Assembly (NCBI GenBank): GCA_037349315.1
Contig: JBAIAC010000033.1
Location: 26,926,001-26,990,000, forward strand
Direction of reading: 5' to 3'
DNA: 64,000 nucleotides
Source: Chelydra serpentina
Taxonomy: Eukaryota; Chordata; Testudines; Chelydridae
Both the position numbers and the translations under genes were made by a program. The notes under the pieces are model-generated. The model saw nothing but the letters and a program-made list of their open reading frames with translations. It ran no database searches and was not told the DNA's origin. Below are positions 33,899 through 45,256 of this stretch, in pieces. How positions within the stretch are numbered: position 1 is the first letter of the stretch; the number at the start of each line of letters is the position of its first letter.

Positions 33899-34206
33899 CA
33901 TGGGTGCCAGGTTTGTATAATTTTTGGTGGTGCCCAGAACAGGTCCAAGTCCCGCCTCCTCCCCCCCACCACATGGGAGCAGGGCCATATGTCTGGGAGG
34001 GGGGACCTGGGCAGCATTAGGGGGCAGTGGAGCCCGGGCGGCAGCTGGGACCCTGGGCGTGGGGCCAGCAGCAGAGCCCCGGGTGGCAGCCGGGACCCCA
34101 GATGCCGGGCCGGCAGCAGAGCCCCAAACATTGGTGGAGCAGAGCCCACGTTCCTGAATATTGGTGGAGCACGGGCACCACGGGCCCATATAACTCACTG
34201 CCTAGG
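33899..34206. mobile_element. GC-rich hAT-like MITE with perfect 8-bp TSD
   Basis: The duplication CTCACAAG is at 33891-33898 and 34207-34214. The left end is CATGGGTGCCAGG and the right end CTGCCTAGG, a weak inverted match. The interior repeats GGAGCAC and CAGCAGAGCCCC motifs. It lies between two MIR-like segments that were contiguous before insertion. The overlapping 191-codon minus frame at 33623-34198 is not a gene. Confidence 0.7.
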
Positions 34207-34214
34207 CTCACAAG

Positions 34215-34480
34215 CTTCATAATGCATTTCTCCTCACAACACCGCCGTGAGGTAGCGAAGTACTAATATCTCCATTTTACAAACGGGGAACTGAGGCACA
34301 GGGACACTAAGCCCCAGGTCAAAGGTATTTTTGGAGCCTAACGCCCCTTGATTTCAATGCCTTTGAGGAGCTGGGTCTAAGTGAATTGCTCAAGGTCACA
34401 CATGGTGTTTGGGCTGGAGTAGAGAATTGAACCTGGTCTGCCCAACCCTCAAGCTAATGCCCCCAACTACTGGACCATCC
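34215..34480 (-). repeat. MIR-like SINE, reverse orientation
   Basis: Order: TTTCTCCTCACAACACCGCC, TGAGGTAGCGAAGTACTAAT, ATTTTACAAACGGGGAACTG, AGGCACAGGGACACTAAG, CTCAAGGTCACACATGG, TTGAACC and TACTGGACCATCCTTCC. This is the reverse MIR core plus a tRNA-like head. Confidence 0.75.
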
Positions 34481-35008
34481 TTCCTGTCACACGCAGGTAG
34501 ACGTACAAAACTCAATCTCACTTTGATCCCCTGCTACCACCACAATAATACTCCTCTAAATCCAGGATCCCTGAAGTCCAGGATATTGACCAATGGGAGA
34601 AGTGGGTGCTCAGCATCTCTCAGAATCTGGTCCCGGGTTAATATAAATGGATTCATTAATTGCATCCACATTAATATTCACATTCAGGTTGGAACATTAG
34701 AAAAACATAACGGCACAGCTCCCCTTCTCCTAGTCAAGGAGAAGAATTTCCTCCCAGCCTTCTTTTACAACCTGCTCTGCGAATGCAGTGTCCTTATGGC
34801 CGCTGTAGGATTTGGGCGCCTTCCCAATGCTGTCAGCAGAAAGCAGCTCTGGGGGCGGGGAAGGGGTGGATGCTTTGCTGAAGGAGCTGTCCTTCAGGCA
34901 GAATGCTAAACTGAGCTACCATCTGCTTCTGGGGATTATGCTGGTGCCTGCTAAAGATCCTACGACAATATTTCTGAGTCCCTCTCCCTGCCCGATCTGT
35001 ATTTCTCC
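34481..35008. other. no gene recognised
   Basis: Overlapping frames of 157-166 codons on the plus strand at 34409-35285 run through a MIR and a dinucleotide repeat, so they are not credible genes. Confidence 0.45.
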
Positions 35009-35088
35009 ACACACACGCACACACACGCACACACATGCGCGCACACACGCACACACATGCACACACATGCGCGCACACACGCACACAC
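35009..35088. repeat. (AC)n/(GCAC)n microsatellite
   Basis: About 80 bp of CACACA interspersed with CGCACA and CATGCGCG words. Confidence 0.95.
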
Positions 35089-35715
35089 TTTTCAGCTCCT
35101 ATGCTCCCGGGCCAGGGAAATATATCTCTCGTCTCTTCTTGTCCATTCTAGTCTCATCCATTCTCTCCTGCAGCTTTCTTCCTGGGCAATTTGCCAAGAG
35201 GGATTACCCCAAGACCTACCTTATTCCTTTAACCGATGGCTACATGATGAAGTGGGGAGGGAAGCATCTGATCTTTGGTGAATAAGAGGCTAGAGAAAAC
35301 AGGACAGCCCCCAGAAAAGGTCCTACTACTATTTACTCTTATATCAAGGTGACATATATAAGAACTTGAGCTAACATTTTAAGTTGCAGAGTGCAAATTA
35401 GAAGGTACCTTGCTCACAGGATAAACAGACAACATTTGGTCACAGACAAAGTAGCTCCTGGATGTGCAGTAATGTAGTGCAGAGTAAGTAGTATGCAGAG
35501 GAGGGGTAAATTATAGCACGCAGAGGCAGGATTTAATGAAGGATACGTTTTGGGTAGAGTCAGGATAATTGGATGGTACGTAGTATTTGGTGGGGAGGTA
35601 ACTGGAGTGTAAATACTAAATAGGATATAGAGAGAGGGTTATTGTGCAGCATGGTTTAGAGGGTAAGGAGTGTGTAGCAGAGGGGTGTACACTGGAATGC
35701 AGATTCACCAGGCAG
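35089..35715. other. no gene or repeat recognised
   Basis: Nothing recognised. Confidence 0.4.
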
Positions 35716-35848
35716 CAGGGGTGCGGCAACAATTTGTATGGTGGGGGTGCTGAGAGCTATTGAACCAAACTGTAAACCCCGTATATAATGGAAACCACTT
35801 CAAGCCAGGGGGTGCGGCAGCACCTCTAGCACCCCTGGTTCCAGCACG
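35716..35848 (-). mobile_element. hAT-like MITE (GGTGCTGGAAC family), right end decayed
   Basis: It starts CAGGGGTGCGGCAACAATTT and ends CACCCCTGGTTCCAGCAC. The interior CTATTGAACCAAACTGTAAA and GGAAACCACTTCAAGCCAGG is shared, in opposite orientation, with the copy at 45112-45248. No target duplication was recognised here. Confidence 0.7.
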
Positions 35849-36129
35849 GGAGGGACAATAACATTCCAGGTACAAGGTCCCTAAGGCTCAATTTATTGTA
35901 AAAACCAGGTTCCAAAACAGGAGCAAATAAACTCAAGATACTGGTACTAACTCCCAGCCACCTGCGGCTTTCCCAGCTCCCACCAGCTGGGAGGGGAGAG
36001 GACACCCTTCCCATTTCACAACCCTTCCTGGCTACTACGGAGAGACACTCCCTCCCCACGCTGGGACTTCTGTAACCCTGGCTCCCTCCTCTCTGCTGTT
36101 CCTGCCCAAAAGGCAGGACCCCTTCTATC

Positions 36130-36365
36130 CAGTAGCGTAGCCGGGGGGGAGCAGGGGGAGCGGCCGCTCTCCCTGTGAGGAGAAGCAGCGCCTCAAAAAG
36201 CGCTGCCCGAGCCCCGCTGCCGGAGCTCCGGCGGTGCTTTAAAGGGCCCGGAACTCCGCAGCGGCTGGAGCCCCGGGCCCTTTAATGTGCCGCTGGGTGA
36301 GTACAGGGGGAGGCGCCTTTTTATAGCGCCGCTCCCCCTGTGCTGCAGACCTGCCTATGCTACCG
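36130..36365. mobile_element. GC-rich hAT-like MITE, one-unit copy, 8-bp TSD
   Basis: It begins CAGTAGCGTAGCCGG and ends GCCTATGCTACCG, a decayed inverted match. The target duplication is CTTCTATC (36122-36129) / CTTCTACC (36366-36373). It shares GCAGGGGGAGCGGC and CTTTAAAGGGCC with the element at 19359-19797. Confidence 0.75.
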
Positions 36366-36373
36366 CTTCTACC

Positions 36374-37447
36374 TGGTTTCCTGCAACTCACATGCTTGCA
36401 GCTACCTAATCATGTATCCTGTGACTACAGCTCCGAGTTTTAAAGGACTCAGGGCCGTTAACAGACACACTGGGACGTGTGCATGCATTCTGCAGAATAA
36501 CTATGAACTGAAAAGTTTTTTACCTGCCAAGACCTGAATTATATGGTTCACGTTCCCACTTCAACAGCTGATGAGATCACTAGAGTGGCATTAATTTCCT
36601 GCATTCCTTACAATGCCCTTGATGTAAGTGGTGTTATACGGTAAGGACCAACCCTGAACTGGAAGAGTGGTGGCCTGGATGCTCCTCTGTCTCCTGTGAT
36701 TCTGGGTGACACACACAATCTTCAGGTTAAGTTGTGGCATCTTAGGAAAGGAGGAAATGATTTCCAGCTTTTTTGTTGTCAAATATATATATTTGTAATT
36801 GTAAAGTCTCGGTATACATTTTAATGGTATTCAGGCATCTTGGGACGGTGGCTGATTTGGTATCTTAAAGTCTGCTGCTGATCTGGACTCTTGAAAAGTT
36901 TGTTAATTATTATTAATGATTATTATTTCATTAACAAAGAAAGCTTTACAGTTCACCTTTACAACAATCAGCAGGAAGCAACGTCTTGTTTCCAGAAAAG
37001 AAAGTGGCAATTGAAACACTGCCCAGGTCAATTTCTTTGATTTGACAGGCTGAGACTTGAGGTCACTTTGAAACATAACCTGCCAACAAAGGCCACTTGA
37101 ACAATTTAACAGCAGGCTCTAATGCTCTTCCTGATTCTTTGTACCAGAACAGATTGTTCGCGCTTAAAAACCCTTCCCCCTTCTTTTTAGAAGAAAATAT
37201 TCTCCATGGAGCTAAATTTTCACTGCCACAAAGAGAATAATATCCACCCTTGGAGTGAACCTTTGTATGACGGAAAAGGTTATTTCATAAGCAGGATGGT
37301 TTTTTAAGACTCCAAAGGAGTCTGGGGATTTTTTTTAACCCACACTGACAGTCCTTTAGCCATGAAACTTGAGACGTAAAACCTGTGAAATGCCTCTGCT
37401 GGCTGTCAGTGTATTAACTTCTTTGCATATAAACACCTCCAGAGTGG
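36374..37447. other. no gene or repeat recognised
   Basis: Nothing recognised. Confidence 0.4.
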
Positions 37448-37455
37448 ATGCAAAT

Positions 37456-37573
37456 TAGGGTGACCAGACAGCAAGTGTGAAAAATCGGGACAGGGGGTTA
37501 ATAGGCGCCTATGTAAGAAAAAGACTCCAAAATCGGGACTGTCTCTATAAAATTGGGACATCTGGTCACCCTA
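37456..37573. mobile_element. hAT-type MITE, 118 bp, 8-bp TSD
   Basis: The inverted ends are TAGGGTGACCAGA and TCTGGTCACCCTA. The duplication is ATGCAAAT (37448-37455) / ATACAAAT (37574-37581). Same family as 8925-9049. Confidence 0.87.
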
Positions 37574-37581
37574 ATACAAAT

Positions 37582-38573
37582 GCCTCTCTTTACTGCAGCG
37601 TGCTCTAGAGTGAATTGATCTTTCTGATTTGATTGGCTTGCCTCTCTTTTTGGGGTTTTTTTCATTGATTGGTTTTTCACAGTCCTGGAAAATGCCCCGG
37701 CTGCCTTTTTAACCTAATGGAAAATCTATGGGGTGACTCAGCAAAAAGAAAGGAAATGTGCTTAATGCAGCGACAAATGTCATGGGAGCTAAAGCAAAGA
37801 AAGATGCTCTGACAGTGCCCACGGAGAGACACTGACCCCCTCCCCCGCCTCATAATGAGAAAGTGGCCTTTGTATATGCCATACATTTAACGAAACACAT
37901 GCTGCACATGTCGGGTAGAAGGAGCAGAAAGACCGAGCTCAGCATCCTGGCCTCTTTTATACCGAAAGCTTCTTAATTTCTATATTCCTTGCACCGCGAG
38001 TGGTCCCTATAAATGGCTGGATTGTGCCTGACTGGGAGTGGTGCAGAGTTGCTTGCACCTAAGGCAGCTCCCAGAAGAACTGCGCCATCGGGAGTTTTGT
38101 ACCTGAGGATAGTGAAGCATGTTCATCCCCAGCATGGCTGGTGAAGAAGTTGTGCAAGGCCATGCTCACACCTGCTTCCCTCCTTCCTTTGGAGCAGCGT
38201 ACACCCTTGAAGGTACTAGCAGGGAGCATTCTGTGCACTCTGCCTCCCCCCTCCTTCCCTGCTACCCCCACGCTAGCGCAATCCCCTCAATAGCACTGAA
38301 TCCTAGAAATGAAGGATGCTTGCAGACTAGTAGGTCATGTAGTGTGTAACCCTGCTGGATGATCCAGCTCAGCATACTCTGCAGCACTAAATGTGGGGAC
38401 AAGCTTTTATCAGCACTAGGACACAAGAGTCCAAACACTAGTTAACAGTGACTGGCTGAGGTGAGATGATTCTTGTGTCAGTAGGGACCAGTGGGTATAA
38501 ACGTACCTGTGCCCAGGTGAAGACTCAGTCACAGGGGCCTTATTGGCAGACCTACCGTGCCACGAAGTTATTA
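37582..38573. other. no gene or repeat recognised
   Basis: Nothing recognised. Confidence 0.4.
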
Positions 38574-38581
38574 CCTGCTGC

Positions 38582-38821
38582 CAGGGCCGGTGCAAGGAAG
38601 TTTCGCACCCTAGGCGAAACTTCCTTGCACCAGCCCTGCGCCTCCCCCCCAGCTAACGCCGCCCCCCTCCCAGCCAACCCTCCCGCCCGTGGGAGCTCAG
38701 CCCCCCCGGGCCACGAGAACTGAGCGTGGAGCCGGGAGGCAGGAGGCAGCCACCCGCCGCCCCCCAAATCCTGGCGCCCTAGGTGACCGCCTAGGGTTGT
38801 CTAGTGTTAGCGCCGGCCCTG
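38582..38821. mobile_element. hAT-type MITE, 240 bp, perfect 8-bp TSD
   Basis: The ends are CAGGGCCGGTGC and GCGCCGGCCCTG. The perfect duplication CCTGCTGC is at 38574-38581 and 38822-38829. Near the left end is a strong hairpin, GCAAGGAAGTTTCGC with GCGAAACTTCCTTGC. Confidence 0.88.
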
Positions 38822-38829
38822 CCTGCTGC

Positions 38830-40508
38830 CATGAAGGCTCGTGATGCCACTTATAGGGAAATCATAGATCAAAGTTAATGTAGCTTTGAAGGGAGATCTT
38901 GACTGGCATACCACAACTATGGCAATTCTGTTGGAAAAAGTAGTAACTAGTATATTGGGACCTGCCTCTTTCCGATTATGTGTGCATGACCAGCACTCTG
39001 GTGCCTCCCACAGTTAGTTGGCTCCATAAGGAGGTTTGAAGAGTGGTGTTCTAGAAGAGCTAGAAACCAGATCTGTTACAGGACACCGGAGCAACAGGAG
39101 CAAACGCTGTTTTACTCTGCATGAAACTCCTGATTCGGGTGTAAACATAACACAGCAGGAATCACAGGGCTTTGTACAACCACATGGAACTGCTTGGATA
39201 ATCTTCATTCGTGCTCAAGGGAACTCTTTTCAATATACTATAGAAAGACCTTGCTCTACCAGCAAACTCTGTTTTAATCCAAATGATATTTTCGATGCTA
39301 CTTTGACCGTAATGCCTTTTCCTAGTGTGTGACATGAGTGGCTCCCTTCAGAGCATTTGACAATGTTGGTTTTATGGCATTTCTTATCAGAATTGTGTGT
39401 ACATAATTTCAGCTTTATGGCATTTGTACATGCCCACATGATGAGAGTAATATTCTGAAGTGCAGAGTTTATATTGTGATGTTGAATATCACCTTTGCAT
39501 GCCATATGAATGTATGCACACACACACACAAATACAAAGTGTGCATAAGTGTATATATACATATAGTGCTCACAGGTTACATATTATATAGATACGTCAG
39601 TTAATGGTTCATTTATATTTTATATATTTAGGTTAGTACCTGAAAGCTTAAAATGAAAGCCAATCTTATATCATGTCTGACCTATAGTGGCTCTTATAGC
39701 ATGATTGTACTGTATATTTATTTACTAACTGACGCCTTCTTTCAAAAACCTTGTTTTCAGCTATGTGTAATAATGGGAAAAGGCACAAGAGAGCCAACTG
39801 GCTGAAATCCACTTGAAAAATAATTGACTAGAGGTGTCCAAAATTTGAGGTTGTTTATAAAGGATTTGGCTTTGCTCAGTTTTCTCCGAAGAGGGTCATG
39901 ATTCCATATTAATTTCATTTGTTGTTGACTGAGAAAACTTCTCCTCCAATGGCTGCTCGAAGTGGAATAAATGGGGCATAGGTGTGTGGGAGAAGAATTT
40001 CTCTCCGCATGCACTGCATCTGTCAGGTCTTTTTGTCCAGATGGGGATACATTTTTTAAAAATCCATATAATAAAATGACATCTGCGATCTGGCTTAAAA
40101 AGAAAAAGCAAAGCTCCATTTTTCTTTCATTAAGATGACGACAAGTGCCTAAATATCATGAAGGCTGGGCTCCAAGTTGGCAGACAGACATTCCTCTAGT
40201 GACTTAAAGGCATTGATCAATCAACACCACTCAGCACCATGATGTCCTCTATGGAAGCCAATGCTACGGTCCATCATACTATGATTCAAGACAGTGTCAG
40301 CCACAAATTGGGACATCAGTAGGGTAATCATGGTATCCAACCCATTTGATAGCCTTTACATGCCTCCCATTTAGTCTCTGAATGTTCCATCTCCTTTTTG
40401 CACCCTTCAGATAGAAAAAGAGTATGTTAGGAATGTTGTCTATTTCACTCACTGCCTTTCTCCTCTCAATTCAATATTGTCTCATCGCTGTTTCTCTTTC
40501 TTTCTCAG
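38830..40508. other. no coding exon recognised upstream of SV2B
   Basis: The sequence is AT-rich toward 39500-39740. The 120-codon minus frame at 39757-40119 has no motif. The stretch ends in the polypyrimidine tract and acceptor at 40508. Confidence 0.4.
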
Positions 40509-40888
40509 GGCATGACCTTCATCAGAACAATGGATCAGAAAAAAGAGCAACCTGCCAAGTCTTCCTAGCTCCTGGTTGTACAAAGTTGCTGATTCCTCGC
40601 ATATCTCCAGTCCACAGTCCCAACTACAACTTCCTTCCTACTGAAAGGAGCAAGTCAACAAAGTCTAGCTCAAACCTAAAACGCTACTAAAAGCCCTGTA
40701 AGAAACTCTCCCCTGAAATTTTACAGTCATTCTCTTTGTGAGCTCAGTGCACTGTGCATCAGTTTCCAGATCAGAGGGAAGTTATGTTTGTGTAGCTAGC
40801 AGCAGAGATTGCACAAATAAATAAGCACGTGTATATATTCGAGATTATACACGCCGCACTATACTGTGCGTAGAAGTATAGGCTCAGA
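40509..40888 (+). other. SV2B: probable SV2B 5' UTR with splice acceptor and short uORF
   Basis: A strong splice acceptor (a long pyrimidine run ending in TTTCTTTCTCAG at 40508) lies 380 bp before the start codon. No equally good acceptor lies closer, so the first coding exon probably begins here with a long untranslated leader. If so, the leader contains an upstream ATG at 40512 that opens an 18-codon reading frame ending at 40568, out of frame with SV2B. The leader is less conserved-looking than the coding part. The alternative is a closer weak acceptor or a promoter inside this stretch. Confidence 0.5.
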
Positions 40889-41420
40889 ATGGATGATCGG
40901 TATAGAAACAACGCAAATCTATATCAAGGGGCTAAGGATATAGCTAGAGAGGTGAACCAGGTGTCAGATGACTACCGGTATCAGGGTGGCAACTATGAAA
41001 GGTATGCGCCTTCGGGTGGCTATTACCATGATGGGCATGAGCCAACCCAAGAAGAGGATGCCCAGAGCGATGCCACGGAAGGCCACGATGAGGATGATGA
41101 GGTCTATGAAGGAGAGTACCAGGGCATCCCTCACCCAGATGACATTAAGGGCAAACAGAAGAAGAAAGCCCCTGCCATGGTCGATGAGTTTAGAGACAAG
41201 GCTGACCTCATAGCCGAGCGGGTGGAGGATGAGGAGCAGCTTGCCCACCAGTATGAGAACATCATCGAGGAGTGTGGCCATGGACGCTTCCAGTGGACGC
41301 TCTTCTTTGTTTTAGGCTTGGCACTGATGGCGGACGGGGTGGAGGTGTTTGTGGTTGGCTTTGTTCTGCCCAGTGCTGAGAAGGATATGTGCTTGTCCAG
41401 CTCAAACAAAGGGATGCTAG
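40889..41420 (+). CDS. SV2B: SV2B first coding exon (residues 1-177 plus one base)
   Basis: It encodes the cytosolic N-terminus and first transmembrane helix of synaptic vesicle glycoprotein 2B. The start ATG has a strong context (A at -3, G at +4). Residues 14-22 read GAKDIAREV, as in SV2A and SV2C. Residues 50-80 are the acidic tract typical of SV2 (ATEGHDEDDEVYEGEYQGIP). Residues 112-125 hold EDEEQLAHQYE, followed by the invariant ECGHGRFQW. Helix 1 spans about residues 137-160 and carries the conserved Asp in ALMADGVEVF. The exon ends in GMLG, with the last Gly codon split after its first base, before a GTAAGT donor at 41421. Mammalian SV2B starts about 25 residues later in this alignment, so the N-terminus here is longer. 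The acidic N-terminal region of SV2 proteins is known to be phosphorylated and to contact synaptotagmin. Confidence 0.95.
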
Positions 41421-42553
41421 GTAAGTGCCACTCAACAGCCTTCCTTTAGATATTATGCTGCCGGGATGGATCCAAGCGTAGCTTATTCCATAGGGTGAGT
41501 TTGTTCAGGATCCTCCCCCTTTTCCCCATCCTGACTCACTCTCGCGGGGCTGAGGATGGCTAGATGGAGCTGATTCCAGACCCTGTCCATGCCCTTCCAT
41601 GTGCTGATGGGAGCAACATAACAGAATCACGCCCATCCCCAGTCACTGAATGTGCTCACAGCTCCTGTACTCACAGCCCAGGACAAACCTGGCACCTGAA
41701 CTTGAATTCCCTCCCCTGCCAGGCAGCCTAGTCTGCAGTATCCAGTCAGCTCAGTATGAACCTGCATTGTATTGTGTGTCTCTTTGAATTGAAAGCTCCT
41801 TGACTGATAGGATTCTGCATCCTCTGTGGTTGGTATGGTGCAAGTGGACTGAGAGGCCTGTCTCAAATAACAACATGCTGATCTATAAGGGCTCAGTTCT
41901 GCATTCCTTACTCAGGTAAAATGCCCACCAAAATCAATGGGAATTTCATCTGCGTAAGAAGCACAGGATAGAGTTCTGTCTGGTTTAACACTCATCGAAC
42001 TAGGAAACTTTATGCATCAACTAGCTTTTCATTTTCTCCATCCAGAGGCAGGGGTGGCTGCAGCTCAGTTCTATTCTTGGTGCATGTGTAGGTCTCGTTT
42101 TCTTATCATGTACCTTCCCCCTACACCTCTGTTCCCCAGCTGCTGAACTCAGGCCTCCCCAGCAACTTGCAAGCTGACACACTGTCTCCCCTGATGCTGC
42201 CTTTCTCGCTAATTGTTCTTCTCTTTGTCCAGACTCCATGTCTCTTTGCCCAAAGTCCTAATTAGCAGCGAAGCTGTGCAGTCATTTCCCTTTGGACACC
42301 GGATTCTCCGCTGAAGCTGTTTGTTAATGTGTACTGGGTCAAAAGTAGCCTATGGAGGATTCCTCCTAAATCTGGGGAATGAATGTAATGTCCCACACGA
42401 GATTAAAGAGTCAGCCTGTAACAACACCCACTTGGTTTCACTCCTGTCCTATCCCCTTGGGCATTAAACAAAGGTTTATTTATTTTAACTGAGCTTGAAG
42501 TTGAGTGGAACAGTTTGGATAAAATAACTTTTTCCTGAAAGCCTTAATCCAAG
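41421..42553. other. SV2B intron, unique sequence
   Basis: It starts with the GTAAGT donor. A decayed palindromic short repeat (AAAATCAATGGGAATTTCAT) lies near 41885-41975. Nothing else was recognised. Confidence 0.4.
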
Positions 42554-42828
42554 TAGTCTTCATTTATTCACTCTAATTTAAGGTTTTGCGTGCCAGTAAT
42601 ACATTTTAACATTTTTAGAAGGTCTCTTTCTATAAGTCTATAATATATAACTAAACTATTGTTGTATGTAAAGTAAATAAGGTTTTTAAAATGTAAGAAG
42701 CTTCATTTAAAATGAAATTAAAATGCAGAGCCCCCTGGACCAGTGGCCAGGACCCGGGCAGTGTGAGTGCCACTGAAAATCAGCTCGCGTGCCGCCTTTG
42801 GCACGCGTGCCATAGGTTGCCTACCCTG
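42554..42828 (-). mobile_element. hAT-type MITE, left end truncated
   Basis: The right end GGCACGCGTGCCATAGGTTG, then CCTACCCTG, is the reverse complement of a CAGGGGTAGGCAACCTATGG-type hAT end. The interior is AT-rich (TTGTTGTATGTAAAGTAAAT). The opposite end has lost its terminal bases. Confidence 0.65.
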
Positions 42829-45103
42829 GTATAGACTTCCCCAGACCTGTAGGAGTCCAGGCTTGTCTGATAATGATACCCAGTCAGGCAACAATAAAGG
42901 AGGTTTACAAGACAAATGAAGCACCCATTGGAGTATCTGAATTGGGATGATTGGGTAGTGTGTGCATCCCTGGTGGTGGTGGAGAAATCTCCCGGGCTTG
43001 TAGCTTATATCCTGGCCTGTGATCCTAGCCTGTTTACCCCAACTGAAATTAACTTCAAAGCTTGAGTCAGATCCATCCCCCATATGCCACTTTAGCAGTA
43101 CAAAGGAAACAGGCAGCTGCCCTTATAAGGACCTCTCTGGCTGGTGTAATTTAGCTCAGAGCCATCTTTCTTTCTCCTATCCAACCCCCAAGTCCTGCAC
43201 TAATTGTGCATCAGCTGGACGTGGGGGCTGGGCATTTATTTATTTGTTTCTCTAGTTAGTCTCCCCCCGCCACCCTCCGAAATCTTTTTCAATTTTTTAG
43301 GGCCCAAATATCCAAAGAGATCAGGGTCAGATTTTCAAAGGAGATCAGGATTCAGCAGCTCCCATTGGGATGCTTCTGGCCAGATTTTCAGCACATTGGG
43401 TGGTGAGAACCTTTGAACAACTGGCCCATTTATTTTGTTGCCTAGATTGGAGCTGAGATCTTTTTAACATCTGACCCTAGAAATGTCTATCTTGGTGGAG
43501 CTCAGTCTAACAGGCACCAGAGTCAGAAGCACTGATATGTCCCCCCAAAATATCTTAGAAGTATTTCTGGCCCAACCAGAGGCAGAGAGTACCAGAAGTC
43601 TCACGAGGAAGCTTGTTCTTCTGTTTTTCCCAACCCAATACAAAGTTCACAGAGTGCAGAGGAGCTTTGGATAAGCAAGCAAACATTGTGCATGTTTATC
43701 CAATTACAGCTTATAGACCAGGTCAGGTCCAGCTGTCTGCAATTTTTAATGAAGGGGGGTGGCATTTTCCTCCTAGTTCCTTCTCACGGGGAGTTCTCTG
43801 TAAGGTTAAATGAGGCCTTTTTAGAATTTGGTTTTGCAGTTTTCCCACACCCCTTTCCTAGTTGTTTTGGGAGTCAGATTTTGGAGCTTGTATTCAGAAT
43901 TTGAGGCTGGTGCAGCTCAGGGAAGAGCCAGATAGAGGAGAGGAAAGTGGACTACACCAATGGGGTATTTCCCTACTGCTACTGGTTGATGTGGGATAGG
44001 TTCTCAAATCCAGTTCATTTTTTTTAAATAAAAATGGTTTGGCTAATAGAGTCTCAACTGTCGGCGGTTTCCCTCCTGCGGCAGGCTTAATGCATGTAGG
44101 AGGAGTTGGCTTGGATTCTAGGGCTCTGAGATAAATTGGCATGAAAAGGAATTGTGCTAAGAATGGCTTAGCAAACCCTTAGCCTACAGAGCTGTGCAGG
44201 AGTATGAATAATGAATACTCAGTGACACCAATACCCTGCGGCTCAGGAGGGTTTTGTGCCCTTGGTGTAGGATTTCTCCTCTTCTGAGCACCCAGGAGGG
44301 CAAGGCACAACTGGAGCTTAGCACCTGAAGAGGAGAACTATAAAGGTGCTAATGATGGATACAAAAAAAATATGCTTCCTCAGAACCTTTCCTGGCTCAA
44401 CTTCCCTGGCCACACACCAACTACTCAAAAAAGGAGACAGAAGCCAAACCTATTCAGGAAGCCCAGAGCTTCTGACACATGCTCATTTCCTTCTGGGTAT
44501 TCCAATTCTTTAATGTTCTAGGGGTTGCACTCTGGCCAATTAGTCTTGTTCACGCTCAAGGTTCAGTGATACTTATAGACCCACTTGTCAGAATAATGGC
44601 AGCCATCAAAGAGCTCTTTTGGCTCAATCTGTGCCTAATGTGCAGTGATAATCTGCAAGAGTGTGTCTGTGCGAAATGAGCAGAGGTTTTATTAGAGTGG
44701 ACATGGCTTTCACTCAAATTACCATGGCCCCTGGGTCATTATATACGCATGAGTTACTATCCCTTACCTTTTTTACATAGAAACAGAATCAGCACAAGGG
44801 TTCATATTTATTCTCTGGTGACTGTTCTAGTCATATTTTTGATAAGGAAACATGATCAGGTCATTACAGACAGAGCTAAGGTTGCTTCCAGGCAGCTGCT
44901 AATGTTTGCACATATGAAAGTGACTCTCATTCTCCTGGTCATAGGTGGAGGGGACTGGGCAAAAGGAAAATGAAGAGGAGAAATAATCAAACCATTTAAG
45001 AAAAGAAGAAAGACAAATTGCAAGAGCTAAAAGTGGCGCTGCCTAAAGGCCAAATTGGTGAACTTTGGCTTTTGCCGAAAGGATGTTTTGCCTTTAAGTC
45101 CCA
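42829..45103. other. SV2B intron, little recognised
   Basis: At 43318-43440, CAGATTTTCAAAGGAGATCA and GGCCAGATTTTCAGC suggest a decayed short palindromic repeat. No exon is supported. Confidence 0.35.
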
Positions 45104-45111
45104 GTGTTTTG

Positions 45112-45248
45112 CATAGGTGCTGGAACTGGGGGTGCTGGGGATGCTGCTGCACCCCCTGGCTTGAAGTGGTTCCCATTATATACAGGGTTTACAGTTTGGT
45201 TCAATGGCTGTCAGCACCCGCACTATAAAAATTGTTCCAGCACCCCTG
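45112..45248 (+). mobile_element. hAT-like MITE (GGTGCTGGAAC family), perfect 8-bp TSD
   Basis: The ends are CATAGGTGCTGGAACT and GTTCCAGCACCCCTG. The perfect duplication GTGTTTTG is at 45104-45111 and 45249-45256. Inverted relative of 35716-35848. Confidence 0.85.
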
Positions 45249-45256
45249 GTGTTTTG

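Noticed and set aside
33623..34198. 191-codon open frame on the minus strand, rich in Pro, Ala and Gly
   Set aside because: It spans a GC-rich MITE with its 8-bp duplication and a MIR-like SINE. The composition, not selection, keeps it open.
34409..35285. Two overlapping plus-strand frames of 157-166 codons
   Set aside because: They read through a MIR-like repeat and an AC microsatellite (HTRTHTHTH-type translation) and have no family motif.
40964..41281. 105-codon minus-strand frame and other frames across the first SV2B exon
   Set aside because: They are antisense or out-of-frame shadows of the SV2B coding exon.
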